Assembly: GCA_903893945.1 (NCBI GenBank)
Contig: CAITOF010000042.1
Span: 1 to 64,000, forward strand
DNA: 64,000 nt
Direction: 5' to 3'
Source of the DNA: an uncultured Oxalobacteraceae bacterium
GTDB taxonomy: Bacteria > Pseudomonadota > Gammaproteobacteria > Burkholderiales > Burkholderiaceae_D
Shown piece by piece: positions 10,300-18,829 of the stretch (the stretch's first letter is position 1; the number at the start of each line of letters is the position of its first letter). Below the pieces are notes generated by a model. That model did no database searches and was not told the origin of the DNA. It was given only the letters and a program-made list of their open reading frames with translations. The translations under genes were made by a program, and so were the position numbers.

Positions 10300-10324
10300 T
10301 TGAATTTCATATTATGAAATTCAA
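10300..10324. promoter_or_regulatory. Perfect 11-base inverted repeat, candidate operator
   Basis: TTGAATTTCAT, spacer ATT, ATGAAATTCAA: a perfect 11+11 inverted repeat in the gap between aceE and aidB. Its size and symmetry fit binding by a dimeric helix-turn-helix regulator; it has no run of T beyond it and lies between two 5' ends, so a terminator is unlikely. The regulator is unknown. Confidence 0.55.
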
Positions 10325-10482
10325 CTGCACTAACGCGCAACATGTCATAATAAAAACATCATGATTTGCCGCTAGCCACGCAATGTCCTGATTTTTCGCC
10401 ATGTAACGACAACGATGCACACGCCTGAAACCTGCGCTGTGAGCATCCGAGACACGACAACTCCTGAAAAAGGCGATCCACC

Positions 10483-12219
10483 ATGCCAGTCAACCCGCCA
10501 GCAGCAGCAACAGTTCCCGACGATCCCCGTGACACGCGTTTCGGTGCTGTGACGCACCAAGTCACCAACCAGTCGACCGATCTTGTTGATTACAACCTGT
10601 TCAAATCAGACGCCGCACTGGTTGAGGCCGTCGTTCGCGAAGGGGCGCAATGGGCAGTGCCGGATCTGTCGCGTTTTGGCGCCCTGTGTGGACGCGCCGA
10701 CTATCTCGAACTGGGCCACCTGGCCAACAAGTTTCAGCCGGAACTGGAAACCCATGACCGGCATGGTCGCCGTATTGACCTGATCCGGTTTCATCCGGCC
10801 TATCACACACTCATGCAAACGGCCATTGCCGAAGGTATCCACTCGTCACATTGGACCGATCCCGGACCCGGCGCTCATGTCGCCAGAGCCGCAAAATTCT
10901 ACATGCAGTCACAGGTGGAAGCCGGTCATGGCTGCCCGATCACCATGACTTCTGCCGCCGTGCCCAGCCTGCTGCTCCAGCCGGACCTGGCCAAGGACTG
11001 GCTTCCCAAAGTCACGGCACGACACTACGATCCGCGCAATTGTCCGCACGACAGCAAACCGGGGCTCACCATTGGCATGGCCATGACCGAAAAACAGGGC
11101 GGCTCTGATGTCAGAGCCAATACAACGCGCGCCCTGCCGACAGGCGAGGGCGGGCCGGGCCAGCTTTATGAACTGGTCGGCCACAAGTACTTTGTGTCGG
11201 CACCGATGTGCGACGCCTTTCTGGTCTTGGCACAGACAGAGAATGGCCTATCCTGTTTTCTGTTACCACGCTGGCGTCCTGACGGCACCAGGAACCCGCT
11301 GCAGATCCAGCGCCTGAAAAAGAAAATGGGCAACCAGTCCAACGCTTCAGCAGAAACCGAATTGCGTGGCGCTTTGGCGTGGATGGTCGGTAAAGAAGGT
11401 CGCGGCGTACCGACCATTATCGAAATGGTCTCAATGACGCGCTTTGATTGCATGATAGGTTCCTCGGCAGCGATGCGAATGGCCATTGCACAGGCGCTGC
11501 ACCATTGCAGTCAACGTCGTGCTTTTGGCCGGCTCCTGCTTGAACAGCCTCTCATGCAGAATGTACTGGCTGATCTGGCGCTGGAGTCGGAAGCAGCCAC
11601 CGCGCTCACCCTGCGGATCGCGCGTGCCATGGACAGGCGGCAAAATGCGCCGGGCTCACACGACGACCTTCTGGCGCGCCTGATGACCGCCGTCGGTAAA
11701 TACTGGATATGCAAGCGCACCCCCAACCATGCCTATGAAGCGATGGAATGTCTGGGCGGCAGCGGCGTGATGGAAGATTCAATAATGCCGCGACTCTACC
11801 GTGAGGCACCGGTCAACGCGATATGGGAAGGGAGCGGCAATGTGCAGTGCCTTGACGTACTGCGCGCGATACACAGAACCCCCGCTGTACTGACCGCTTA
11901 TTTCAACGAGGTCGCGCCCTCGCGCCATCGGCATCCCGGTCTGGACAGTTACATCGCCGCACTCGAAAATGACCTGCAGGATGCAGCCGGTCTCGAGTTT
12001 CGTGCGCGCAATCTGGTGGATCGTTTGGCGCTGGGAATGCAGGCCTCGCTCCTGCTGCTTCATGCCCCGGATTTTGTCGCGGAGGCATTTTGCCGCTCGC
12101 GTCTGGAACTCGTGGGGCCGCACAATTATGGCAGCCTGCCGGCCGGTTGTGATGCGGCCCGCATTATTGCACGCGCGCTGCCGCTTCAGATCGACCCTGG
12201 GTCTGAACAACCGGACTGA
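10483..12219 (+). CDS. aidB: AidB-like acyl-CoA dehydrogenase
   Basis: 578-residue FAD-dependent acyl-CoA dehydrogenase-fold protein of the AidB branch. Features: the N-terminal TNQ..DYNLF segment of AidB, the GMAMTEKQGGSD motif of the flavin/substrate region (about residue 195), and the C-terminal YREAPVNAIWEGSGNVQ block. AidB homologues are linked to protection from alkylating agents and bind DNA through a C-terminal domain; the natural substrate is not settled. AAGGCGA precedes the ATG. It is transcribed divergently from aceE. Another acyl-CoA dehydrogenase role is possible, but the subfamily signature is clear. Confidence 0.88.
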   Translation: MPVNPPAAATVPDDPRDTRFGAVTHQVTNQSTDLVDYNLFKSDAALVEAVVREGAQWAVPDLSRFGALCGRADYLELGHLANKFQPELETHDRHGRRIDLIRFHPAYHTLMQTAIAEGIHSSHWTDPGPGAHVARAAKFYMQSQVEAGHGCPITMTSAAVPSLLLQPDLAKDWLPKVTARHYDPRNCPHDSKPGLTIGMAMTEKQGGSDVRANTTRALPTGEGGPGQLYELVGHKYFVSAPMCDAFLVLAQTENGLSCFLLPRWRPDGTRNPLQIQRLKKKMGNQSNASAETELRGALAWMVGKEGRGVPTIIEMVSMTRFDCMIGSSAAMRMAIAQALHHCSQRRAFGRLLLEQPLMQNVLADLALESEAATALTLRIARAMDRRQNAPGSHDDLLARLMTAVGKYWICKRTPNHAYEAMECLGGSGVMEDSIMPRLYREAPVNAIWEGSGNVQCLDVLRAIHRTPAVLTAYFNEVAPSRHRHPGLDSYIAALENDLQDAAGLEFRARNLVDRLALGMQASLLLLHAPDFVAEAFCRSRLELVGPHNYGSLPAGCDAARIIARALPLQIDPGSEQPD

Positions 12220-12234
12220 CCCGGTGGCGCGGCA

Positions 12235-12372
12235 CTACGGCCTGGATTTGATTTTACGCTCGACCACCAGACTCCAGCCAAGCCGCCGCCTGATTTCTTC
12301 GGTCGAGGGGGGCGGCCGTTTTTCACATTGTCGTTCATGCAAGTAAAGGCGAATCTGTTCTTTGGTGGGCAT
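12235..12372 (-). CDS. Small conserved-looking protein, 45 residues
   Basis: A short open frame encoding 45 residues, beginning MPTKEQIRLYLHERQ and ending KSRP. A strong GGAGG site lies five bases before the ATG. The protein is basic, has an amphipathic helical N-terminus and an RPPPS(T)EEIRRRLGW stretch. Small proteins with this pattern are, as far as I recall, found in Burkholderiales without known function; this is memory, not a search. It is convergent with aidB, whose stop lies 15 bases away. Confidence 0.6.
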   Translation of the reverse strand: MPTKEQIRLYLHERQCEKRPPPSTEEIRRRLGWSLVVERKIKSRP

Positions 12373-12678
12373 GATGTGCCTCCGGTAAATACTGGGTCAC
12401 TGCGGTTCGGGTTCCGGGATACGCCAGCTTGATACAGTCAGACTACACACCCGGCGCGCGTCCTGATCGACTGAACATCGCGTCATTTCAATGGCAATTC
12501 CAGCGTTCAGGCACCGGTGAAACCCGCGACCTGGCAATGAGGGTAACGTTCTGACTTCATTAACGGCAGTGCGCCAGAAAACGTTAATTGATCGCAGTCT
12601 GGCATGCAATCGCCACAACATAACCGTGCCAACGGTTTATAATCTTTGTTAATACCGACCATTTCATGCCGAACCCCG
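12373..12678. other. Intergenic region before oligopeptidase A
   Basis: About 306 bases between the divergent small gene and prlC. A 74-codon minus-strand frame spans part of it but has no family resemblance. No RNA gene or clear promoter was recognised. Confidence 0.5.
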
Positions 12679-14724
12679 ATGACCGCACAATCCAGCCAGA
12701 AAAACCCGTTACTCGAATTTCACGACTTGCCACCGTTCGATGCCATCCTGGCCAGCGATGTCAGCCCTGCCATCACGGCATTGCTGGCCCGATGCCGGAG
12801 CGTCGTGCAGCAGGTCGAGTCTGACCCGGACCAGGCCAGCTGGGACAACATCGTCATTCCACTGGACGACGTCACCGAACAGCTCGGTCGCGTATGGGAT
12901 CTGGTCAGCCATCTGCACAGTGTTTGCGACACACCGGCACTGCGCGCGGCGTATAACGAGAACCAGCCACAGATCACCGAATTTTATACATCACTGGGCC
13001 AGAACCTGCAGTTATACAAAAAATACAAGGCCCTGCAGCAGAGCGATGAATTCACGCACTTTTCACCTGCACGAAAAAAAATTATTGACAATGCGATACG
13101 AGACTTCAAACTCTCCGGCGCTGAATTGTCCGATGAAAAAAAACGCCGTTACGCCGAGATACAGGAGCAGCTGGCCAGACTGGCCACCACGTATTCCGAA
13201 CACATACTGGATGCCATTAACCACTACTGCCTGCAGATTGCCGACAAACAGCAACTGACCGGTCTGCCCGACGACGTGATACTGGCAGCACAGACCCGGG
13301 CACAGCAGATGGATAAGACCGGTTACGTGTTCGGCCTGCAGTTTCCGTCGTTTTATCCCATTCTGCAGTATGCCGAGAACCGCGATTTACGTGCCACCGT
13401 ATATCGCGCCAACACGACCAAGGCATCTGAGCTGGGAGAGAACCCGGCATGGGATAACTCGGCTGTCATGGACCAGATTCTGGCATTGCGCGCTGAAGAA
13501 GCCCGTCTGCTCGACTATGCCAGTTATGCGCAGGTCTCGCTGGTACCGAAAATGGCCGACAGTCCGGAGCAGGTCAGTCAGTTCCTGCTTGATCTGGCGC
13601 GCCGCGCACGACCCCATGCGGAACAGGATCTGCACGAATTGCGCACCTTCGCTGCAGAAAGCCTCGGCATCGCCAGTCTGGAAGCGCATGACATTGCGTA
13701 CGCTTCAGAAAAACTGCGGGAACAGCGCTACTCGTTTTCGGATCAGGAAGTAAAAAACTATTTTCCCGAACCTGCGGTCCTCGCGGGCCTGTTTCGCGTC
13801 GTCAAAACACTGTACGGTATCGACATCCGGCGTGATGACGCCAGTACCTGGCATCCTGATGTGAAGTTTTACCGGATTGAACAACAGGGGCAATTAGTCG
13901 GCCAGTTTTATCTGGACCTGTACGCCAGACAGAACAAGGAGGACGGCGCCTGGATGCACGGAACACGACGTCGGCGTCGCACCGGACAGGGAATCCAAAC
14001 ACCGGTTGCTTACCTGATTTGCAACTTTACCGAACCGGCTGCCGGCAAACCGGCCTATTTTACCCATGACGACATCATTACCCTGTTCCATGAATTCGGC
14101 CACGGCATGCACCATCTGCTCACCGAGGTCGACGAACTGGGCGTATCCGGTATCGGCGGTGTCGAATGGGATGCGGTCGAGTTACCGTCCCAGTTTATGG
14201 AAAATTTCTGCTGGGAATGGGAAATTTTACAACAGATGAGTGCGCATTCTGAGACCGGAAAGCCGCTGCCACGCAGTTTATATGACAAAATGACGGCAGC
14301 CAGAAATTTTCAGTCCGGTCTGCAGACCTTACGCCAGGTCGAATTGGCCCTGTTTGATCTGTCGCTTCATAATGGCGAATTAGAACAAAAACAACTGAGC
14401 GTTCAAGCGCTGTTAAACCAGGTCCGATCCCAGGTTTCGGTCATGCAAACACCTGAATTCAACCGGTTTCAGCACGGTTTCAGCCATATTTTTTCAGGCG
14501 CGTATGCAGCCGGCTACTACAGTTACAAATGGGCTGAAGTCCTGTCGGCAGATGCGTACGCAGCGTTTGAAGAGGCTGGTAACAATGCCGGGACAGGCAT
14601 AAAATTTCAGCGTGAAATACTGGCAGTCGGTGGTTCGCGTCCCGCAATGGAGTCGTTTATTGCATTTCGCGGCCGGCCGCCCGAAATTGATGCGCTATTG
14701 CGGCACAGCGGCATGGCATCCTGA
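12679..14724 (+). CDS. prlC: Oligopeptidase A, M3 family zinc metallopeptidase
   Basis: 681-residue cytosolic metallopeptidase that degrades short peptides, including cleaved signal peptides in Escherichia coli. The zinc-binding HEFGHGMHH motif is at about residue 470, followed by the downstream Glu in the VEWDAVELPSQ segment. Length fits OpdA/PrlC (about 680). The start chosen, Met-Thr-Ala-Gln-Ser, aligns best with the family; an in-frame ATG eleven codons earlier at 12646 is possible. No signal peptide is seen. Confidence 0.93.
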   Translation: MTAQSSQKNPLLEFHDLPPFDAILASDVSPAITALLARCRSVVQQVESDPDQASWDNIVIPLDDVTEQLGRVWDLVSHLHSVCDTPALRAAYNENQPQITEFYTSLGQNLQLYKKYKALQQSDEFTHFSPARKKIIDNAIRDFKLSGAELSDEKKRRYAEIQEQLARLATTYSEHILDAINHYCLQIADKQQLTGLPDDVILAAQTRAQQMDKTGYVFGLQFPSFYPILQYAENRDLRATVYRANTTKASELGENPAWDNSAVMDQILALRAEEARLLDYASYAQVSLVPKMADSPEQVSQFLLDLARRARPHAEQDLHELRTFAAESLGIASLEAHDIAYASEKLREQRYSFSDQEVKNYFPEPAVLAGLFRVVKTLYGIDIRRDDASTWHPDVKFYRIEQQGQLVGQFYLDLYARQNKEDGAWMHGTRRRRRTGQGIQTPVAYLICNFTEPAAGKPAYFTHDDIITLFHEFGHGMHHLLTEVDELGVSGIGGVEWDAVELPSQFMENFCWEWEILQQMSAHSETGKPLPRSLYDKMTAARNFQSGLQTLRQVELALFDLSLHNGELEQKQLSVQALLNQVRSQVSVMQTPEFNRFQHGFSHIFSGAYAAGYYSYKWAEVLSADAYAAFEEAGNNAGTGIKFQREILAVGGSRPAMESFIAFRGRPPEIDALLRHSGMAS

Positions 14725-14768
14725 TACCGATGACGGATTCTTTTTTACTTTTTATTCTGGAAGCGAAA

Positions 14769-15362
14769 ATGATGGTACCTCGAATTTTATTATCCCTGAT
14801 GTTCCTGCTGATCAGCCTGTCAGCACAGGCCCAGCTTTATAAATGGACAGACGCAGATGGCAAGGTGACTTACAGCGACATGCCACCACCCAACTCGGCG
14901 GTCAAAGTGGAGACCAAGTCGCTTTCATCGGCTGACTCAAATGTGGCGCTGCCGTTTGAGCTTGCCGCCGCGGCAAAAAATTCACCGGTGGTGTTTTATT
15001 CTGCCACCACATGCGCACCGTGCGATGACGGGCGCAATTATTTGAAACAGAACGGTATTCCTTTTTCAGAAAAGACCGTCAATACCAACGCTGATTTTGA
15101 CAAATTCAGAAAAATCAGTGGCGGGTCGAATCTGCCTTATCTGATCATCGGAAAAGTAAAAATACTGGGCTTTAATTCGTCCGACTGGCGCAGCAACCTG
15201 ACTCAGGCAGGCTATCCCGAGTCCAGCATGCTGCCCAATGACTATCAGTATCCGGCCCCCGAACCGATCGTGCCTGCGGTCGCCGCGACCCCAACCGCCA
15301 CCCAGCCAGCGCTGAGCCAGCCCGAACCGCCGGCACGCGACCCCAATGGATTCCAGTTTTAA
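14769..15362 (+). CDS. Exported DUF4124 / glutaredoxin-like protein
   Basis: 197-residue protein with an N-terminal signal peptide (MMVPRILLSLMFLLISLSAQAQ), a DUF4124 segment (LYKWTDADGKVTYSDMPPP) and a glutaredoxin-like domain with a TCAPC redox motif near residue 78, ending in a Pro/Ala-rich tail. Probably a periplasmic thiol-active protein; substrate unknown. GGAAGCG before the tandem ATGs at 14769/14772 decides the start over one at 14730. Its stop overlaps the holC start (TAATG). Confidence 0.82.
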   Translation: MMVPRILLSLMFLLISLSAQAQLYKWTDADGKVTYSDMPPPNSAVKVETKSLSSADSNVALPFELAAAAKNSPVVFYSATTCAPCDDGRNYLKQNGIPFSEKTVNTNADFDKFRKISGGSNLPYLIIGKVKILGFNSSDWRSNLTQAGYPESSMLPNDYQYPAPEPIVPAVAATPTATQPALSQPEPPARDPNGFQF

Positions 15363-15793
15363 TGACCCGTATTGATTTTCACAGCAATGTCAGCCACCCG
15401 CTGGAATACGCTTGCCGACTTACCCGGAAAGCTCTGGCGGCAGGCTGTCAGTTGGTCGTGCGCCATCAGGATGTCGCCCAACGGACTGAATTCGACCAGT
15501 TGCTCTGGACCTTCTCTGACGTTGATTTCTTACCGCACGTCGCCGATGACCATCCTTTGGCCGGGCTTACCCCGGTACTGCTGAGTATCGACACAGACCC
15601 GGGTGCAATACCCGCTTACCATCACAATGACATTCTGCTCAATCTCGCTGACCGGATACCGGCCGATTTCAACCGGTTTGAACGCCTGATTGAAATCGTG
15701 CCGCAGGATCCTGAATCCACGCAGGCGGGCCGCGAGCGTTACCGGCATTACCAGCAGCAGGGTTACCCACTCAACCATATCAACGCCAAATGA
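15362..15793 (+). CDS. holC: DNA polymerase III chi subunit
   Basis: 143-residue protein matching HolC: N-terminal MTRIDFHSNV, the CRLTRKALAAGC helix, LWTFSDVDFLPH, and an Asp-Arg-Phe C-terminal region. Chi joins psi in the clamp-loader complex and contacts SSB on the lagging strand. It overlaps the upstream stop by one base and the next gene by four bases, so translation of three genes in a row is probably coupled. Confidence 0.9.
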   Translation: MTRIDFHSNVSHPLEYACRLTRKALAAGCQLVVRHQDVAQRTEFDQLLWTFSDVDFLPHVADDHPLAGLTPVLLSIDTDPGAIPAYHHNDILLNLADRIPADFNRFERLIEIVPQDPESTQAGRERYRHYQQQGYPLNHINAK

Positions 15794-16206
15794 ACTCTGC
15801 CTCCCACCTGGAAAACAGCATTCCCCTGCTCACGGAAGTCATCGCACTCGACGACTCACCGCCGGCGACAGACACCACGTCGCACCACCAGCCTGCACAG
15901 GACGGCACGGCACAACCGTCCGATCATGCAGACATGCTGACGGCAGGCCAGGTGATCAGCCCCGAAGCGCTGGAACAGCTCGAAAAAAATATTCGGGAAA
16001 ACGTGTTACGCCAGTTGCTCACCCGGGTTGATTTCGTACTGGAACACCGGGTCCGGGACGGCCTGGCCGATGTGCTGCAGACAGCCGTCGATGGCCTGGC
16101 AAAAGACATACGACTCGGCCTGTCCAGGTCACTTGAAGAAGTCATCCACCGGACCGTCAGTCAGGAAATTTCAAAAATTCAGTCTGGTCAGTCTAAAAAC
16201 GGATAA
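15790..16206 (+). CDS. DUF2486-like hypothetical protein
   Basis: 138-residue acidic protein. Residues 10-20 carry the IPLLTEVI motif that I associate with DUF2486, a family next to holC in Burkholderiales; residues 55-138 are predicted helical with a Leu/Val heptad-like pattern that could form a coiled coil. No signal peptide, no catalytic motif. Function unknown. The start overlaps holC by four bases (ATGA). The position after holC is conserved in the order as far as I recall. Confidence 0.65.
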   Translation: MNSASHLENSIPLLTEVIALDDSPPATDTTSHHQPAQDGTAQPSDHADMLTAGQVISPEALEQLEKNIRENVLRQLLTRVDFVLEHRVRDGLADVLQTAVDGLAKDIRLGLSRSLEEVIHRTVSQEISKIQSGQSKNG

Positions 16207-16716
16207 TCAGGACAGCTTGCCGACGGTGATTTCTGCCGCTTTTTCATCAAACCCGATACGTGGCGAAAATTTGGCGCATTTCATGGGAAACCGCGAGTGA
16301 AAGTGCTTCACATTTCCTGATCCCGAAATGACCTTGCGCACAAACTGATAGTACGCATCCATGTCAATGACATGCACGACCACAAAATAGTCATATTCAC
16401 CCGACACAAAATAACACTGCATGACCTGTCCTTCCTTGGCCATGCGCTGTTCAAATTCGAGCATGGATTCTTCGCTCTGGTTGGATAAGGACACCTCCAG
16501 GAAAGCCAGCATGCCATAGCCCAGCGCAAACGGATCGACCATCGCCACTTCCGCGCTGATGACACCGGCAGAACGCATGTCACGGATGCGTCTGAGACAG
16601 GTCGGCTGGGAGATATGCACCCGCTCGGCAAGAATCCGGGTCGGAATCTGATTATCTTTTTGTAGAAGATTGAGAATTTTTCGATCAACTTTGTCAAGCA
16701 GGTATTGTTTAGGCAT
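16207..16716 (-). CDS. Lrp/AsnC family transcriptional regulator
   Basis: 169-residue regulator with an N-terminal helix-turn-helix (LDKVDRKILNLLQKDNQIPTR then the ISQPTCLRRIRDM recognition helix) and a C-terminal RAM ligand-binding domain (about 70-150). Family members sense amino acids and act as octamers. It is divergent from a LivJ-type binding-protein gene with 157 bases between the two starts, so control of that gene by leucine or another amino acid is a reasonable inference. The shared gap is AT-rich around 16720-16740. Confidence 0.9.
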   Translation of the reverse strand: MPKQYLLDKVDRKILNLLQKDNQIPTRILAERVHISQPTCLRRIRDMRSAGVISAEVAMVDPFALGYGMLAFLEVSLSNQSEESMLEFEQRMAKEGQVMQCYFVSGEYDYFVVVHVIDMDAYYQFVRKVISGSGNVKHFHSRFPMKCAKFSPRIGFDEKAAEITVGKLS

Positions 16717-16873
16717 GGTGACAATTAAATTATTAATAAGTAACGCGTCGATTCAGGACCCCAGTATGTCCGATAAAGTTCTTCCCAAGAATTAGTTTTC
16801 GATATACATTCTAGCCAGTCAGGAATCTGAACCCTTGTTGAAAAATAACCCCCGTCGATCTTCGGAGAATTAT

Positions 16874-18022
16874 ATGCAATTCAAATCATCCTTCATCAGT
16901 CTGTGCACCTGCTGCATGCTGGCTGCGCCACTTTACGCCGCCGATGACCTTATAGTCAGGATCGGTCACGCCGGCCCGATTTCCGGTCCCAGCGCCCATT
17001 TAGGCAAGGATAACGAAAATGGCGCGAAAATGGCGATTGAAGAATTGAATGCTAAAGGTACCATGATCGGTGGCAAAAAAGTAAAATTTGAACTGCTCTC
17101 TGAGGACGATGCAAGCGATCCGAAACAGGGTGCCGCCGTCGCAGAAAAACTGGTGGATGCCAAAGTTAACGGCGTCGTCGGCCACCTGAATTCCAGCACC
17201 TCGATTGCCTCCGCCAAGATCTACAGTGTGGCCGGCATACCGCAGATATCACCGGCGACGACATCTCCCGTGTATACCTCGATGGGCTTCAAAACCACGT
17301 TCCGGGTGGTCGCCAATGACGGCCAGCTGGGAGGCACCCTGGGTCGCTACGCGGTACAGAACCTCAACGCCAAAACCATTGCCGTCATTGATGACCGGAC
17401 GGCCTACGGTCAGGGTGTTGCCGATGAATTCATCAAGGGTGTCAAGGCCAAAAACCCGTCCATCAAATTTGCCCAGCGGCAGTATACCAACGATAAAGCG
17501 ACTGATTTCAATGCCATCCTGACGTCCATCAAGGCATCCAAACCTGATGTCATTTTCTATGGCGGTATGGACTCGGTGGCCGGTCCGATGTTACGCCAGA
17601 TGAAAGCACTCGAGATTCACGCCAAGTTTATGGGCGGGGATGGTATCTGCACCACAAAATTGCCTGAACTGGCCGGCGATGGTCTGGGTGACCATCTGGT
17701 CTATTGTGCCGAAGCGGGTGGCGTTGTTGCTGCACAGAAAAAAGCATCCGATGATTTCCGTGCAGCGTATAAAAAACGGTTCGGCATGGACGTGGTTCTG
17801 TATGCCCCCTACGATTACGATGCCGTAATGACGTTGGCTGATGCGATGCAGCAGGCGAAATCGTCGGATCCGGCAGTGTACTTACCTTTTCTGCAAAAGA
17901 TTAATCATAAGGGAGTGACTGGCGATATCGCTTTTGATAAAAAAGGCGACATTAAGGATGGCACCCTGACGCTGTTTTCGTTCCAGGCAGGTAAGAAGGA
18001 AGAATTGGAAGTGATCAAATAA
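16874..18022 (+). CDS. livJ: Branched-chain amino acid ABC transporter substrate-binding protein (LivJ/LivK type)
   Basis: 382-residue periplasmic binding protein with signal peptide (MQFKSSFISLCTCCMLAAPLYA) and a type I fold: IGHAGPISGPSAHLGKDNENGA at the mature N-terminus, and DDRTAYGQGVADEF in the hinge. Likely ligand is leucine, isoleucine or valine. The start is set by GGAGAA seven bases upstream. No permease or ATPase genes follow; a strong terminator ends the unit, so it works with transport parts encoded elsewhere. A decayed fragment of a paralogue lies at 32812-32931. Confidence 0.9.
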   Translation: MQFKSSFISLCTCCMLAAPLYAADDLIVRIGHAGPISGPSAHLGKDNENGAKMAIEELNAKGTMIGGKKVKFELLSEDDASDPKQGAAVAEKLVDAKVNGVVGHLNSSTSIASAKIYSVAGIPQISPATTSPVYTSMGFKTTFRVVANDGQLGGTLGRYAVQNLNAKTIAVIDDRTAYGQGVADEFIKGVKAKNPSIKFAQRQYTNDKATDFNAILTSIKASKPDVIFYGGMDSVAGPMLRQMKALEIHAKFMGGDGICTTKLPELAGDGLGDHLVYCAEAGGVVAAQKKASDDFRAAYKKRFGMDVVLYAPYDYDAVMTLADAMQQAKSSDPAVYLPFLQKINHKGVTGDIAFDKKGDIKDGTLTLFSFQAGKKEELEVIK

Positions 18023-18049
18023 ACCCGATCACCTGATCCGGCAGGCTCG

Positions 18050-18087
18050 CCCAATAAAAAAAGCACCGAGGTGCTTTTTTTATTGGG
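18050..18087. terminator. Bidirectional intrinsic terminator
   Basis: A perfect 18-base inverted repeat with a two-base loop: CCCAATAAAAAAAGCACC, GA, then the exact complement with a seven-T run. It sits between livJ (ending 18022) and the convergent cytochrome c gene (ending 18118) and can stop transcription from both sides because an A-run and T-run flank the GC stem. Confidence 0.92.
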
Positions 18088-18117
18088 CGGCCGGGCATGC
18101 AGCCGGACAGATCCATG

Positions 18118-18423
18118 TTATTTCAGGCTCAGGATCCATTTCACCAGGGTATGTGCCTCAGCGTCAGTCACTTGCGTATTGGGGGGCATGGCCATCGGTC
18201 CCCAGGTGCCGCTGCCGCCTTTCAGGACTTTCTGGACCAGTTTATCTTCCGCGTCCTTCTGACCTGCATATTTTTTTGCCACGTCTTTGTAGGACGGTCC
18301 GACCAGTTTATTGTCGACCGAATGGCAGGCCAGGCAGTTTTTGGACTTGGCTAACTCTTCCGGCGTGGCCATTACGGCGCCGGATGCCAGGGCCGCGACT
18401 AGTACAAATAAGATACGTTTCAT
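18118..18423 (-). CDS. Periplasmic class I cytochrome c (c551/c552 type)
   Basis: 101-residue protein: signal peptide to about residue 19 (cut after VMA), one heme c site CLACH (Cys30, Cys33, His34) and the axial-Met region GPMAMPP near residue 78. Mature size of about 82 residues fits cytochrome c551/c552, small electron carriers between the bc1 complex and terminal oxidases or reductases. Start set by GGAGAATTAT directly before ATG; a longer frame to 18489 lacks such a site. Single gene, ends at the shared terminator. Confidence 0.92.
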   Translation of the reverse strand: MKRILFVLVAALASGAVMATPEELAKSKNCLACHSVDNKLVGPSYKDVAKKYAGQKDAEDKLVQKVLKGGSGTWGPMAMPPNTQVTDAEAHTLVKWILSLK

Positions 18424-18561
18424 ATAATTCTCCAATAAATAAACCTGATAAAAATACGTGATTTCCATTAAACTCAACTGCACCGACAAAAAACTTAATA
18501 CAATTCAACAAAATCATGTAATTATTATGCATTGTAATAATGGTCACAAGGAATTTTTGCC

Positions 18562-18786
18562 ATGATATTGATATTACTCACTATCACTTTAGCTGCTTTA
18601 AAGTTTTTCGACGTCTCTTTTATGGATAATGTTTCCTGGTGGTGGATTGTGGGTCTGTTTTTTGTCACGTTTGTCTGGTTTGAGTTCTTTGAACGCCTGC
18701 TCGGGTTAGACAAGAAAAAAGCCCACGACGAATACAATCGTGTCCAGAAACAGCGCGCCAAAAGAACGCTTGATAAAAATAAATAG
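18562..18786 (+). CDS. Small Trp-rich membrane protein
   Basis: 74 residues with two hydrophobic segments (about 1-16 and 26-45), a VSWWWIV cluster, and a very basic, helical C-terminus (KKKAHDEYNRVQKQRAKRT). This matches the 'small Trp-rich protein' family (TIGR04438) known from Burkholderiales; function unknown. An AAGGAA site precedes the ATG. Monocistronic, convergent with ilvD. Confidence 0.8.
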   Translation: MILILLTITLAALKFFDVSFMDNVSWWWIVGLFFVTFVWFEFFERLLGLDKKKAHDEYNRVQKQRAKRTLDKNK

Positions 18787-18829
18787 TGCGTCCCTGTGGC
18801 TCGTTCCTGCTGACTTGTCTGTTCCGCCC

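Larger units (their letters stand above)
10069..10482. other. Divergent intergenic region between aceE and the aidB-like gene
   Basis: 414 bases without a convincing gene. It must hold the promoters of the aceE operon (leftward) and of the aidB-like gene (rightward). It contains a 25-base palindrome and a 15-base direct repeat, listed separately. No family-specific operator (for example a PdhR box) was recognised with confidence. Confidence 0.7.

Noticed and set aside
12397..12621. 74-codon minus-strand frame before prlC
   Set aside because: No ribosome site, no resemblance to a family, and lies in a plain promoter gap.
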